NCBI GenBank assembly: GCA_963854835.1
Contig: OY978525.1
Location: forward strand, 97,543,388-97,607,387
Length of the DNA: 64,000 nucleotides
From: Megamerina dolium
Taxonomy: Eukaryota > Arthropoda > Insecta > Diptera > Megamerinidae
Reading direction: 5' to 3'
Shown one piece after another: positions 38,040 through 51,596 of this stretch (positions within the stretch are counted from its first letter, which is position 1; the number at the start of each line of letters is the position of its first letter). A program made the translations under genes and the position numbers. The notes beneath the pieces were generated by a model that worked only from the letters and a program-made list of their open reading frames with translations, was not told where the DNA came from and did no database searches.

Positions 38040-40690
38040 ATTGCCACGTCAAAGTTCTTGTTATCTAACCTTCCATTAGTTCCATATTTAGAACCAGACT
38101 AATTTTGTAAAACTTAATCATGGTGGTATTGATCTCCACGATCAGGGGAGATCCCGTAACTGCAGTAAACTTTTATATAAATTCCTTTTGTGTGAAAATG
38201 GATTAATATGTCTGTTTCCTATTCTTTTTTTTAAATTAGTTCGCCGGCCAAGGAGAGATCGGTCCCTCTGAACGGCCTGGCTGTACAACTGATTGGTATT
38301 GTTATCTAGTAATTAATATCAAATATAGATTTATCGTTGTGACAAAAGTGATATTTTTTTTATATAATTTATGGCTTTTTGAGTCATTGCTTTACTCGAC
38401 TAAATCAATAAAATATCCATCAATTCATTTAGCTCTTTCGAAAGTTCAAATACCAAATTACTTCTTTAAAACTTAAATTGTGAAAACTTCATTATAATAG
38501 TACATGTATTTAATTGAATTGAATAAGTACATAATTCTTAATTAATTGGAAAATGTTTTTTTAAAAAGATTCTCCAACACAAAAAGTAATATCCTTTTCA
38601 TTCTAGCAACAACAACAGTTAATTAACTCAGCTACATAGTACGAGTATTCGTATCATGTGCATGAAACCATAAAATACCAGTCAAAATTTAATGATGGCT
38701 TAAAGCATTTTTCAATAATTCTGATACAAAGACATCCGTTATAAAATGAATATTTTATAAACTACCAAATATATACATGCATATAGTACTTACTCAGGGT
38801 CGGATGAAGGTAAACACGAATGGTTCTGAAAAACAGAAAGGCACTGAGCACTTGAGGCGCTGATCTCATAACAGTTTGCAAGGCGCAATTGAACATGAAT
38901 GGATAAAATACGCAGAAATTCGACCAATATTCCGTACCAAATGTCTCTTTTTCTTGCCAATGATAGAGTTTAAAATGGATAAGTGTTTATATAAGCTCAT
39001 CAATTCAGAGCTTCTATGAAAAGTCATAAATGCTAAAAAGAATGAAACACTCACTCCTACTCTGTAGATACTCATATAGAGCAATGGGCAATACGTGAAC
39101 AAGTCATCATTAACCACATGCATACATAAAATCGAATCACATGCCCAGTGGTTTATTTAATGGAACAAATTCATGTTCAAAGGCAACATTAAAATCTGAT
39201 TCAAATTGCCCTATTATCATATTATTAAACGACTGATGATGATGATGATGCTATTGATGTTGATGATAATGAAAATGTGATCTATATAAAAAATACAATT
39301 ATAAAATTCAATTAAACGATATTGAAATAGAGAGCAAAGTAAAATATATGAGTATATGTAAATTATGCACACATATTTACATATATAATTGTCACAATAA
39401 TTGAGGTTACCACAAAATACTAGTAAAAATTAATTTAACAAACAATTCCACAATACTACGATTACACGTACAATAAAATCATCGTTAGCTGGTCTATCTT
39501 CTTGTGTCCTTTTATTATTGCCACCAACTCATACGCTGCATTCTGTCTGATATGTGGTATAACCTAAATTACTACAAAAGGGACAAGTATAAATTGTTTT
39601 GGACTTGTTTTGTCGCAAATTCGCTTACGTAGTACATTTCTAACAATAGCAGCGACGGCCTTACACCTGAAATTCTGACGACAAAAAATATATATACGAA
39701 ATAAAATGAAATCAAATCAAAAATAGTCCTGTAATGTCCTTTATATATGTATCGTTTTTATAAGTTTGTACCATAGAGTATATGCTCTCATAATTTATAC
39801 AATATAACATATACATATATAGATATCTACGAGTACGGGTATATTCACTCAATAAAATGTTTTATGCATATTTCATACACAATATATACCCGCACATATT
39901 TTCAACCGCACACGTGCTAACATTGCTATTGATGGTCTTCACAGCATTAAGGATGCGCATGGATGTGTGTGTGTGTGTGTGTGTGTGTGTGTTCGTGTGT
40001 GTTTGCATTACTATAATCTAAAGAAGGTGGAGTGTTAAAAGCCAATACCACATGCGGTGTGTTGAATGCACGCGTTCATATATAGCTGAAGTTGAAGTCA
40101 TTTGTTGTTGTTGTTGCTATTATTATTGTTGCTATTCTTGTTGAAACTAAATTTATTTAAGTTAACATAATTTGATTTTGTCGCAGCAATCGTGTATCAA
40201 AAAGGATATGTTGACGAGCATAAATTGTTTGAATGCCATGTAGGGAATTCGGTTAGTCATAGGATGTGTGTTTGTCCTCCCAGTGCATAACATTTTGATA
40301 ATTCGACTAAATCAGCTCAACAGCAAATTGATGTCAATTCTTTCGGAAGCAAAGAAAATATGTTATTCAAGAAGTTCTTGAATCTTAATAGTTTCATACC
40401 GGGTAGGGTATTTAATTGTGCAATTTTATTCGAATAACGATCGAATAACTCTTCACAATGATCCTATTATGATCGTATTATGAGGGAGTCATAGAGAGAT
40501 TTCGCTGAAAGATATTTGGTATTTGGTGTGCTCTTGCAGCTTTAGGTAAAAGTAGTTTATACTCCGAAAACTTTGCCATTTCATTATGGATAGCTTGAGA
40601 CCATAACAATTTTTGCAAATTATGCAAGGGGCATTGCAAAAATTGGTTTTTGTGATAATGAGAGCAGATTTGAAAGTTTTCCGTAATGGG
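38040..40690. other. Intergenic, no gene recognised
   Basis: AT-rich. A (GT)n microsatellite lies at 39964-39992 and a TTG-rich run near 40100. An 85-codon minus-strand open frame at 38866-39123 has no recognisable motif. Confidence 0.5.
39964..39992. repeat. (GT)n microsatellite
   Basis: About 14 uninterrupted TG units followed by TTCGTGTGTG. Typical dinucleotide microsatellite. Confidence 0.95.
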
Positions 40691-40699
40691 AATCTAATA

Positions 40700-41190
40700 G
40701 AGGAATAATAGGAAACTCAGTGTTTGGTGCGCTATATAATCTGAATGAGTCATTTAACTGTGTTTATTAAGAAATAATGTCACTCAGCAAGTTAATGTCA
40801 AAACGAGGTGCTATAGAGCCATGGCAATTAGGGAGCTATATTCTCACTGCGTGGTATAAAAGTTTAAGAGAATGAAAAACATTCAACTAAGAAATTATTT
40901 GGCAAAATTTATCAGTTAACTGGGTACATACCAACTAAGGGAAATTTGGAGGACCTTGACTGAGAAGTTTTAATCCATCCACTATTGAGCCCTGACGTTG
41001 CATCTTCATACTACCATTTATTTCAGACCCTTGAAAACTCCCCACTGAACAAAAAAATACAATCTAAAAATGACTCCGAAAATCGCTTGGCGGCGTTCTT
41101 CGGTCAGATGCCATAGAAGTTCTATCAAGACGGAATAATGTTTCTACCAGATTACGGCCAGTATTTTGATTTATTCTGTTTATCGAAAGT
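40700..41190 (+). pseudogene. Mariner transposase C-terminal relic
   Basis: After degraded sequence, a good frame from about 40950 reads EVLIHPLLSPDVASSYYHLF (third catalytic Asp changed to Tyr). SENRLAAFFGQMP, a stop, and KFYQDGIMFLPDYGQYFD follow. Length and order match the last 80 residues of mariner transposases. The overlapping minus-strand open frame 41152-41448 is not recognised. Confidence 0.7.
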
Positions 41191-41199
41191 AATAAAAAT

Positions 41200-43230
41200 A
41201 AATTCCTTATTTTGACTTTTTACTTGACCCAATATATTGTATAATTGGACGCTCCAAGAATACTTTGTTTGTCCTAGGTATGGGCCATTCAAGAACAGAT
41301 TTTCATAAAGGCAAACATTTGTTGTTTTAAATTTTGCTTCTCGATTAAAACAATTTTCGGAGCACATAGTGAGAAACTCTTCATATATTTTTACATCAAG
41401 TTCTGTAAACAATGCGAATAAGCCAGCAATGCTAGATTTAAAAGCCATAATTCACTATATTATTTTCAAAATACTCCTGGAAGGAGTATGAACAATTTAA
41501 TGTCAAAGTCAGAGTCAAAGTCCCGATGTGTTTTCAATGAAAGCTAATATGTCCTCCAAACAGCTCGTGATAGTGGTTCTGTAAATTTCACATTAGAGAA
41601 ATTTATTTCACAAAATTTCACATCAAAGAAAATTATTTCACGATCAATGATTGAATCGTTGAATGTAAGTAATTACTCACATTCAATGCAATATGAGACA
41701 ACCAAAAACTTGTATTGCAAACCATCATCAGCCTTAGGAATGCTCAAAATATGATCATAGTATAGGCGAATGGTCAAGCAAGTTTGATTTTCCGATGCCG
41801 ATGTAACAATTTATGGTCCTTTATAAGTGAACTTTATTTACCTAGAATTACTGAATACGCAGAATAATTTCCTAATTCGAAATTTCAACTAAATACAATG
41901 GAATCATATTGTTAAAAATTTGTTATTCGAAACACAGCGAGCGAATATGTCACAGTTAACAGTTGGGGTAGTGCAAATTTAGTTACAGTTCTTCTGTATT
42001 TGCTTACAGTCCTTGACTTTTTACATGAACATGTACCTATATTAGTATATATGAATTTAGTCCACGAGAGAAAAGAAAAAAAAAAAAATAAACATGCTCA
42101 ATGGTAATTTCTCAAATTTTATAATAATCATTTTTTGGATGAACTTGATATTCTCGTATGTACGAGTACATATACGCAATTACAAAAGGGATGAAAATTA
42201 GATTTTGTCAATATTCCACAAACCTCTACCAACATATACATAGTACATATGTACATGTGTATATGTATATAAATTTGACGTACCTAGTAAGGTATAATAA
42301 CTATCTGAAGGAGGATATCCATCAAAGTAATATAAATTGTTTGCTTTTTATATTATGTTATATTGTCAAATTTTATTATCGTTTATTTTCTGTTTTTCTT
42401 TATTCATTCCATTCATTTTTTTTTTTTTCTCAATGAGTCCTTTTTACCTTCCTTTCATACATCGTTGTCGTCGTGTTATTAAACTAAGTGTTCTATAACA
42501 TTTTTCATTTTTAGATCAGTTTAAGAGGTGCTTCCAAAGGTCTATGTACGATTAGTACCACATGAACATATACATTTATTTTTGAAGTGATACTTGGATG
42601 GTTGCGTACAAGTACATAGTGCAATATATAGGTACCCGAGTGTCAGTACATACTGCAGAAAAGCTCTTATCATTCATATTAAATGGACACACGCACACAT
42701 ACACACACACACAAAGATGAAATAAAGTTTATTATATTATCAAGTGAAAAACAAATTTAGCAAAGTAGATACTCGAATGTATTCTATTCAGAATCGAGTT
42801 TTTGTTAAATAGATTTTCAATCAAATAATTACATTTATATGGCACTTTTTCATGTTTGAAGCTGGACTTGATTGTTATATTGATGTTTCTGTCATTCTTG
42901 GTATACATTATTAGTCGAACGTCGAAAGTGGAATGCGCTACTGGTATAATACCCTTCTGCCTCTAAGGTTTTTCACATTCTATTATATTGTTTCGATTTC
43001 CTCAAGTGAATTTCAATATTTCTAAAATCCTATTGGATTAGACTAGATCGAAGGATTGTACTGATGCTGGTATCTGCGCTGTGGCAAAAGAAGTGTGACT
43101 ACAGCTTGCTTGATTGTGTCATCGAAGCACCTGATATTGGCGTCGGTGAAAGACTCCAGAGGTGGATCTTTACATAAATGACTTTATGACCGAACCAATT
43201 TCGTTTAGTAGCTAGAGAGCTTCACTTTTG
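41200..43230. other. Intergenic, no gene recognised
   Basis: AT-rich with homopolymers (poly-A at 42077-42089, poly-T at 42419-42429). AC-rich microsatellite ACACACACAC at about 42699-42712. Confidence 0.5.
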
Positions 43231-43239
43231 CACTTTTGT

Positions 43240-44660
43240 TAAGTACTGAATTTTGATGCGCTTTATTATGTCGGAGTCGGCATACAACTCATGCAGCTCA
43301 GGGTTGTATCTTATTCGATACTCTCCACCAACGCAAATAGGTCCAAAGATCTTGCGTATGACTTTTCTTTCGAAAACTTCAAGCATTCTCTCGTCAAAAA
43401 TTTAAATTGTTTAGGCTTTAGCGCAAACATGATGAGAGACTTGTGGAGTATAGTTTCTCAAGAGAGGGCTAGTCTTATCAATTGCTTACTTAGCCCAAAG
43501 TAGCAGCTGTTAGCTAGAGTCATCCCTCGAAATATCTCCAGGTTGACGTCATTACTAGTGTTATTGCTGGTTCCAAGATCGAAAAATTCATTACTACTTC
43601 AAAAGCAAAGTTGTCGACTGTCACATGTTGTCCACAAGGCCTGGACTCCTTGTGCGTTGATACTAGGTATGTACAGATTCGAAGTGAATCACTTTCCAAC
43701 TATGAGAATGCTGTAGTTACTGCTTACGTGTTTATACCGATTATCTTTGGACGTCTGTAAGCCGATTTTTATTTTCGTCACGACAACAATTGAACCATTT
43801 CGATTTTCGAAAATGTTCGTTTCTCATTCCTATCTCTACTCATCTCTATCTCCTTATGCTCCCTCCTCTTGTGCCTGAGAAAACCTCTCTCCGCACTCCT
43901 TTTCTCTCTGTACCTCTCTGTAGCGGTAGCGTCGCGAATTTCCTGATCACAGCACTCATTCCTCATCAAGAGGGGAAGTGTACTACTTAAACACTACTTG
44001 CCAAAGTGACAAAAGCATTTGCAGTCTCCTGGCTTAATCTGGAGACAACCACGTCGCTTTAGGATTGTCGAGATGTTGGAATCTGGGTCGCCAAGAACAA
44101 TTCGATATCGGAGCAAGGTCAGCGATCATAAGCTTCTTCGAGGTGCTGAAAAAACTCTTATTTCTCGGCTCGACGTGATTTGTAAGACTAGATGCCTCAG
44201 TTTCTTGTTGACCAAAAATAAACATCATAATTTATGCATTTCTGCATGGCAACTGTAATACATATCACAGGGCGCTCTTTTAAAGCAGCGCTGTTTCGTC
44301 CATCAGATCTCTTGAAGAGCGGTGTTGTCAGCTTTGCATTTCTAGAGGACATCAACTAGCTCGATAAATGCACATTCCCTATAGAGGGATCTGACATATC
44401 ATGATATTTTTTGGATTTGCTGGGTTCATTAACAAAAGCCGTAGTCCTTATCTGAAGCGTTTAAAAATGATTTCTTGTTCCTAAACCCAACGCACAACCA
44501 TTAACCGAGGAAGTTTTCACTACTTACTTCCAATGGGTGCCAGAAAAACGTTACCTGGTGTTCGCTATGTGGAGGACTCCCGTTAAATATGCAGGTGCAG
44601 AAGCAGAAGAAACTACATGACGACCAATGAGTTGACTTGCGATGAGTTCAACAAGGTTTT
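43240..44660 (-). mobile_element. RTE-like retrotransposon, internally deleted
   Basis: Minus-strand copy of the RTE-like family, longer at the 5' side than the others except 7460-8810. It holds 5' sequence GAAAACTTCCTCGGTTAATGG, a damaged endonuclease start (LVDVL, stop, KCKADNTALQEI), the endonuclease end FQHLDNPKATWLSPD (about 44035-44080), and a basic Arg/Glu-rich linker (ATERYREKRSAERGF). It then goes directly to C-terminal reverse-transcriptase sequence, reaching the TTTCGAAAGAAAAGTC segment at 43380. The catalytic reverse-transcriptase core is deleted and frames are broken. Confidence 0.75.
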
Positions 44661-44719
44661 ATGCAGTTAGACCTTGGGAAAACACCACCAGACCACCAAG
44701 AAAGTAAGTAATATCACCA

Positions 44720-47260
44720 TTAATTACATAAATAGTTAATTAAATTATTTTCACATTTAAAAGCAATTTAAAAATTAAAATAAGAATTTCAAATTAAAAA
44801 TTTTAAATATGATTACATTTGATTAAAATATTTTTCTTTCGATTTTCTTCCGTAAGTATATGGTGTTTGATTTTTGCCCAACACTGTAATATATAGGTGT
44901 ATATTCACTCATTTCTGTGGAATTAATAATAATTCTGCATTCTACTTTTAAGTTGAAAACTAAAATACTTCTATGTGCTGAATCTCATACTAAATTATTG
45001 AATCATAGAGGTATTGCAAGTACATTTTTCCACATACACTCTAAAAGTAATGTCCATATCCATATAGTATATGGTCTGTAAGTCTTCAATTAAATCATCG
45101 CGATCGATTAACATGCAAAACTTGTCCCTTGTTGTCATGGTATTTTATCATCTCAATTATTAATATTAACATCATCATCATCATCATTATCATCAGTAGC
45201 AACAATCGCAGACATTACAATTATTGGAATTTATATACAAGCACATACGATATTATAAATTAGTATATGTATATAAATTCTTTCGATTATGATGCCCATT
45301 TCGGGTGTATGTAGTTATATTTGTGCGATCACATATTACCACGAACCAAAATATAGATGGGAGAAAAAAAAAATTAAATAAGTATGACATCAAATTCCAA
45401 TTGTCCCTTACAACCTTCCTCCTACATATTAGCCCTCCTTGCAATATCATTTCCTTATAGCGTCATGTGTATTATTTTGTTAAGATTGTCAAAGACATTG
45501 CATACACACATACCTGTTCTTCTCAAGGCACTAATGAACAATCTCATTTTTATTTTTCTTTCATTTTATTTTTTTATATAATAATTTAATAACTTATTTT
45601 AATGTATGCGAATTCATCACAATATAACATCGGAATTTCCAAACACAACATACAACAGTGATTTTTACTTTGCTGACGATACCACAACTTATTATTTTTA
45701 TTTTTTTATTTTTTTTCATTTCCTTTAATGCATACCATTTGATTCGCAAAAATATTTGTTTTAAATTTTTTTTTTCGAACAATAAACAGGTTGCGTATGT
45801 GTGTGTATGTGATTCCTTTCTGACTGATTGACTTCACTAAGAAAAGCGCCTAACATTCAGATGAAGTCAAATTGCAATAAACAGTTTATTAATTTACTTA
45901 CACAACAAAATGTGCTAACACTTGAATTATACAACATATTTTGTCAAGCAGATTTTTTACAAGAATTGCCAAAACGTGAAGAAAGTAGACGAACGAACGC
46001 TTAGATTTTGTAATAGAGCGACTGATTAACTCTAATGGTTATAATTATCAATTTTATGAGCAACTAGTATGGCGAATATTCTCAAATAAATAACAAACCG
46101 GAGAAATTAACTTATTAAAAGTTCATCGAACAGTCTGACGAACGCTATGTTTTATATTTATATGTATTTATGCGAATAATGGCCTTGAGTTGGGACGGGT
46201 TTTAATTTCCGAGCGTAAAATTATAATACGTAGAACTGTCATTGCAAAACTAGAGAAAACTCGAGACAAAGCAGTGAGTTGTTTTATATTAGGTGGCTTC
46301 ACACCAAGCTCGTTACATCGTTAGTTCGTTACTTGGTAGATCGTTCGTTACTTAACATATGCTGGATCGATTAAGACTATTTAGAAGTTCATAGGTTAAA
46401 AAAAATGGCTAAAATATAAATGTTTTAACATGCATATATAAATTTAAAACAATAAGATCAAGCGACTTCTTTCTCTTTCTAACTACGCATATATTGTGGA
46501 TGTTTATCTATTAAAAGAAAGAGACGGGCAGACATATAAATTTCTGTGTGCAAATAGCTAATGCATTAAAACACATTTTACGCGAAAACGGAATTTTTTT
46601 ATTTAAGACTTATATTTTGGCTAAGAATCTTACGATTCATCATAAATACACTGCATATTTTTTTAATAATTTTTCATGATTCTTTATTTCGATACGATCA
46701 ATGATCACCGGTGAATAAAGAAAAGAGATAACTTTGATATGGTTGTTGTTGCTGTTGTTTGTCATTTAAAGCATATAGAGGGTATTTTTTGTGGAAATAA
46801 ACAATCTGACAATTCAAGTTGCATTTGTAGTTGGTTGGATTTTCATAATTTAATCCGCAAATCGTACTTCTATAGTCGAAATTCAATGGTCGTTTTGCGT
46901 CTTTTCACATCGACATATTGATCCATTTCAGCGATTTATTGAAAGAATAATTTCAGTCCATTATTCACTTTGTCCGTTATCTGAATGGGCCGAAAACCAG
47001 CTGGTCGATATCATCGTGTTCCACCACAAACAAATTCAGACTTTCATAGAAATTCTTTTACAGTTTATTAATTGTTTCAGTTGAAGTTAGCGAAGGGAAA
47101 ATTGGGGTTTTTTTAATAATCTTCCTTTGATAAAGGCGAAAATACAAGCCACGAGTATAAAATTATAAATTGTGTTTATAGTATAGAAACTGTCACAGCG
47201 CTATTTTCAATTCGTCAATTGTGTTGAGATATTTTTGATGATAAAATTCTGATAAAATTT
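44720..47260. other. Intergenic, no gene recognised
   Basis: AT-rich with CATCATCAT near 45171-45186. Hydrophobic short open frames at 45384 and 45594 are T-rich low complexity. Nothing supports a gene. Confidence 0.5.
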
Positions 47261-47267
47261 ATGGAAA

Positions 47268-47632
47268 TTGCATCTACATAAAACTGTATTTAAAAAGAGC
47301 CTCGATATTTGGATGCCACGTGAATTGACGCAAAAAAACCATGATAGGTCGAGTTTACGTCTGCGAAGCCCTGGCCAAACAGAACGAAAGCACCCAGGAT
47401 CGCTATTGTGGACACATCAGCAAATGCCTAGCCACACACGTCTATTATGACTTGCCAGAGTTTGGTTGGCAAGTTTTGATGCACCCACTATATAATCCGG
47501 ACTTGACAGCATTTGATTATCGTCTTTTTCTATCTTTGCGAGACTTTTTTAATTATGTGAATTTTGCATCAAGAGAAGATTGTGAAGATGGCTTCTGGAA
47601 CTCTTCGAAAATAGGGTCAAATCTTCCTTAAG
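47268..47632 (+). pseudogene. Mariner transposase relic, same family as 1-900
   Basis: LDIWMPRELTQKN in one frame is followed by GRVYVCEALAKQNE in the next. A deletion then removes the first two catalytic blocks, and FGWQVLMHPLYNPDLTAFDY leads into FASREDCEDGFW. The third catalytic Asp (FDYRLFLS) is retained. The FASREDCE/SSREACEN block links it to the mariner at the left edge. Confidence 0.75.
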
Positions 47633-47639
47633 CGAGGCA

Positions 47640-49845
47640 ATATGAGGTTCTCTTGAAAATGACAATAAGTTATAAAGCCAAGCTTAATATCAAGTTAAAG
47701 TAATGGATTTTTTTCCCAATCCAAACAATCCAATTAATGATCAGTTCTTCAATATGTAGTAAATTAGATTGTTCGTTAGATATGTAAAAATTAGGTTTGT
47801 GAATTCTGGTGTTCTGGTGAATAAAAAAATTAATTTAGAAAATCCAAACTTATTTGCATAAAATCATAAACTGAATAAAATCTAAATTTTAATTAATTTT
47901 TACTTCTTTTTTTTTCAATTCCAAACTACGATAACCTAACAAAATACCCTTTACATATAAATGCACATGTGTATACTACTTTTTGAATGCGTTGCATTGC
48001 GCTTTTGATACAATAATTACATTGGCACTAAAACGGTTGCTGATGTCAGTTGTTATATTCGACAAACACAACCATTTAGACATGTGTATATTTATATCTA
48101 AATACGCATATGAAGATGATACTGATGACGCATTGTTAACATGACATCAACTCATCAGCATCACAACTACATTATCACCAATGAATGCTGCAAAGAGAAA
48201 GAATAAAAAAAAAAAACAAAAACAAAATGCCACCGGTTTTTGTTATGGTTGCATCTTTAATAAGAATGTCAACAGCAATAGCTGCAGCAGCAGTAGCAGC
48301 AACATATATACGAGTAGGTATATGGCAGTAGGTTGTAGCTTGCTTATGTCTGCTAACGTATTTAAGTTTTGACCAGTTTCAATAGCGGCTGTCACATTGT
48401 TATGGTGCGCATATGCGCGCTTACAGTATATACTATGTATGACATACTCGTATGGCACGATGTTCTTGTTAATATTATTAGTATTATGTTGGTTGTTGTT
48501 GTTGTTGTTATTGTGATGTGAAACGAATCGTTGAACTGATCACCATGACAATAACGCATAATGTTGACAACACCAATGATTGTTGTTGATAATCATGATG
48601 ATGATTCTGATGTTCATAATGATATTGCTGAGGATAATGATGAACAACGAGCACAGCCATTTGTAGCTACTGTGTGATCATATTTGAGTAAGTAACTGTA
48701 AGCATCAGATGCGTTGGGATGGTGGAGTCAACACATTGGTACAATTGGCTTTGATTCGCATATTAATCATTTTGATTGTGAGATGTTAACTGTGCACATA
48801 AGCTACCAAGTGCAATAAACCATATGTTCTGCTGATCACTGGAAATGCATATGATATATATTTGTAGAGAAATACATGTGTGTGTGTGTGTCAACGATAA
48901 GGAAAGGAAGCTGAGCAGTTGTTTTTGAAAATGGTACAAGTTCATTTTATTTTTTTAAATTGGATTAATAGTAGTTTTAACCCTAAACTATCATATTAGT
49001 CTTAAAAATACTATTAATTCTATTTGAAAACAAATAGAGTTGTATCACTTTCAAAAACAATGGCTCAAATATGCAATATATGTATACATATCTGATGTAT
49101 GTATTATTCAAAACAATTTAATTTAAGACCTTTAAACATCATGATACATACCATGAAATTGGTGCTGTAAAGAATTAAGTGATCGTCTGATTTGTATTGC
49201 CTTCTGAAGGACACAAAGATTATTTTATCCAAAAATTAAAAAGAACAACAAAAACTCAGCCGTAACAATTAAATTTCATTTTTTGTGCTCAGCTTTCATA
49301 TATGGACTTACCTACATATATGGTATACATAAGCACGAAAATATTTGATTTAATAATTATACTTATGAAATATTCGAATGGTACTGATATTCGAGGAATG
49401 TCAACAACTAAGAAAGCGAAGAAGTTTTCGGTCTTCACTTGATTAAATAATGCATTAGAAAATAAATGTATAATTATTTGCAAAAAAAACATCCTCGTGC
49501 AGCACTCTAATACGTATATATATTTTACTACTTGGCTGATGTGATTTCCTTGAAATTGGCAATGGTCATCATGTAAACGAAAGACGGTTATATCTTTATG
49601 TGGATACTTGTACTTATTTTTGTTGATTTTTCTTACAAGTTTATACGACATTGCATCTTAATTAAAGTCATTAACACCAATGTTAGTTGTAGGTTGATAC
49701 ACGTACAAATTAAATAAAAATAAAAATAAAATAATAAAGTAATAATGACCTAGAAATAGTTTTCTTGTTCTGCTCCTATCAAATACTATCTGCTAATAGA
49801 CTGCCGATGTTGAGTTTGAAAGCAGACAACCTCGTAAATTTCAAT
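47640..49845. other. Intergenic, no gene recognised
   Basis: Contains GATGATGAT, GTTGTTGTT and CAGCAGTAGCAGC simple sequence (48108-48310, 48481-48640) and TGTGTGTG near 48878-48890. A 120-codon minus-strand open frame at 49289-49651 is unrecognised. Confidence 0.5.
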
Positions 49846-51430
49846 GAAGATGGAAAAAAGTGTTACAAACTATAGCTTAGCCCAGAAAAGTGTTGATAAA
49901 TACTATGAGGGCTCTGCAACATCAACTTTTATCAATTATTAAGAAGTGTTTTATTGAATCACGCCAGCACAAGTGACGCCTAACGTTGAGGTAATCCTAA
50001 AGAGATCGTCACGCCGGAAATCGTCGGGAAAAACAATGGAATGATATTGCACGATCATAGTATGAGAGTGCGTGAGATAGCTAAGGAATCCCATTTGAAT
50101 GGGTACATCATATTTTACATGTATATTTGAATATGGAAAAGCTCTCTGTAAAATGTTGCAACGATTGCTCACGATTGACTACAAATGCAACCGTGTGACT
50201 ATTTCAAAGGAATGATTGGCGATGTTCAACCGCAATACGAACGAGCTTTTGCGGTGTTTGTTAAACGTGAACAAAACATGGATCTATCATAACACACCAG
50301 AGATCCAGAGACCAAGTTGGGTCTGTCGACCACCAAGGTTATGATGACAGTTTTTTTTTTATATTTGCGGTGTACTCTTCATCAATAACCTTGCAAATGG
50401 TAAAACGATGTTAGGTAAATAGATAGAATAGCTGCGACCCTGGTCGCTCAAGTAACAAACAAAATGCCGTTTTGAGCCATAAATCTCACTAAGGCGTACT
50501 GAGTGTTGAATGATATATTACAACCAGCCGGAGTTGTTTATGAATTGAAGGATATGGGAGATCTATATTTTAGATACCTGTCTTAGGTTATCAAAGAAAG
50601 GGCTACCTAAGGATGTTAATCGGTTTCTGGATAAGCCCGGGCACTTGTACAAGAAATGCTCTACCGTCTCCTTATCGGTTATATCGTTGCAGCTTCTGCA
50701 ATGGTCATTGTGCGGAATACCCATTTTCTCCGCTGTGTACCAATGGCCCAGTGGCCTGTGCATACTGCTATTAGTTTGTGTGTGACGGCCGTAGATCTAC
50801 TCAGCCAGGTGGCTTTTGAAATTGCGCAGGTCGTGGTGCTAGTCCATTTCCGCGGTGCTTTGTTTAGATAGTATTTTTGAATGATTCCCTCGGATTCGGC
50901 TAGGGAAACACCTACATCGGCATTGATTGTTCGTTCATTGTCTGCAGATGAGCCCCTACTAGCTAGCTCATCAACATTCCCATTGCCTGCGATTCCCTTC
51001 TGTCCTGGAACCCAGATAACTGATACTTCGAGGTTGGCAGATATTGAGGATATTATTTGTTTACACTCTCCGACCAGCTTCGAGCTAACAGTTGGCTCGG
51101 CTAGCGTATTTATAGCTGCCTGGCTGTCGGAGAGAATTGTTACCTTTCCAGTTATGTTCCTCTGCTGAAGCAATTCGCATGCTTGCAGAATTGCGTATAC
51201 CTCCGCTTGGAACACACTGCAGTAAGAAGAGAGTTTTGCGGATGTTGATATTTCTAAGGACTCCGAATAGATTCTTGCTCCAACTCCAACGATGTTGGTT
51301 GAAAGAAAAATGACAGAATTTGACGAGAAAAACGTACTCTTCCACCATGACGATGTACTGTCGCCCAAGTTAGGGAAATCTGTTATTTGGAAGTAAAAAT
51401 GATGGACTAATCGTAAGGAGTTCAAAGGAG
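49846..51430 (+). pseudogene. Mellifera-like mariner fossil split by a LINE
   Basis: Starts MEKSVTNYSLAQKSV at 49851, with IVTPEIV and SMRVREIAKESHL (helix-turn-helix linker) further on. The first catalytic block appears as NVNKTWIYHNTPE, with Asp changed to Asn. KVMMT stops at 50350 where a LINE (50351-51309) interrupts, and the mariner resumes at 51310 with FDEKNVLFHHDD, the second catalytic block. It ends with KEFKGDFVQK, resembling the mellifera-type C-terminus. About 30 residues around the insertion and the third catalytic block are missing, and several stops are present. Confidence 0.75.
50351..51309 (-). mobile_element. 5'-truncated LINE (I/R1-like) inserted in mariner
   Basis: Non-LTR retrotransposon fragment of 959 bp with a poly-A tail (T run 50351-50360) and flanking 7-bp duplications ATGACAG at 50344-50350 and 51310-51316. 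From its truncated 5' end the RNase H domain reads VGVGARIYSESLEIS, FQAEVYAI (catalytic Glu), LSDSQAAINTL (Asp), WVPGQKGIAGN (His changed to Gln) and VDELAS (last Asp); the first Asp lies in the lost part. After a frameshift near 50760 the zinc knuckle HCRSC, ETVEHFLYKCPGL follows, ending INNSGWL and a stop near 50520. The open frame continuing to 51425 beyond the element is incidental. Confidence 0.88.
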
Positions 51431-51596
51431 ACTTTGTACAGAAATAAAATGCTTTTTTGCCGTAAAAAAGAAATGTTATTAAAAAAACACTGATTTATCT
51501 AATCGCCTTCGCAAATATTGTATGATGGCCCATAGTTATGGTTAAAATTAAGATCAGCTTATATTTTTATACAGGCATTATTTTCAACTAAAGTGT

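Noticed and set aside
41152..41448. 98-codon minus-strand open frame
   Set aside because: Partly antisense to the mariner C-terminus and otherwise unrecognised.
51310..51425. Extension of the RNase H open frame to 51425 as part of the LINE
   Set aside because: The flanking duplication at 51310-51316 and mariner coding sequence on the other strand show the LINE ends at 51309.
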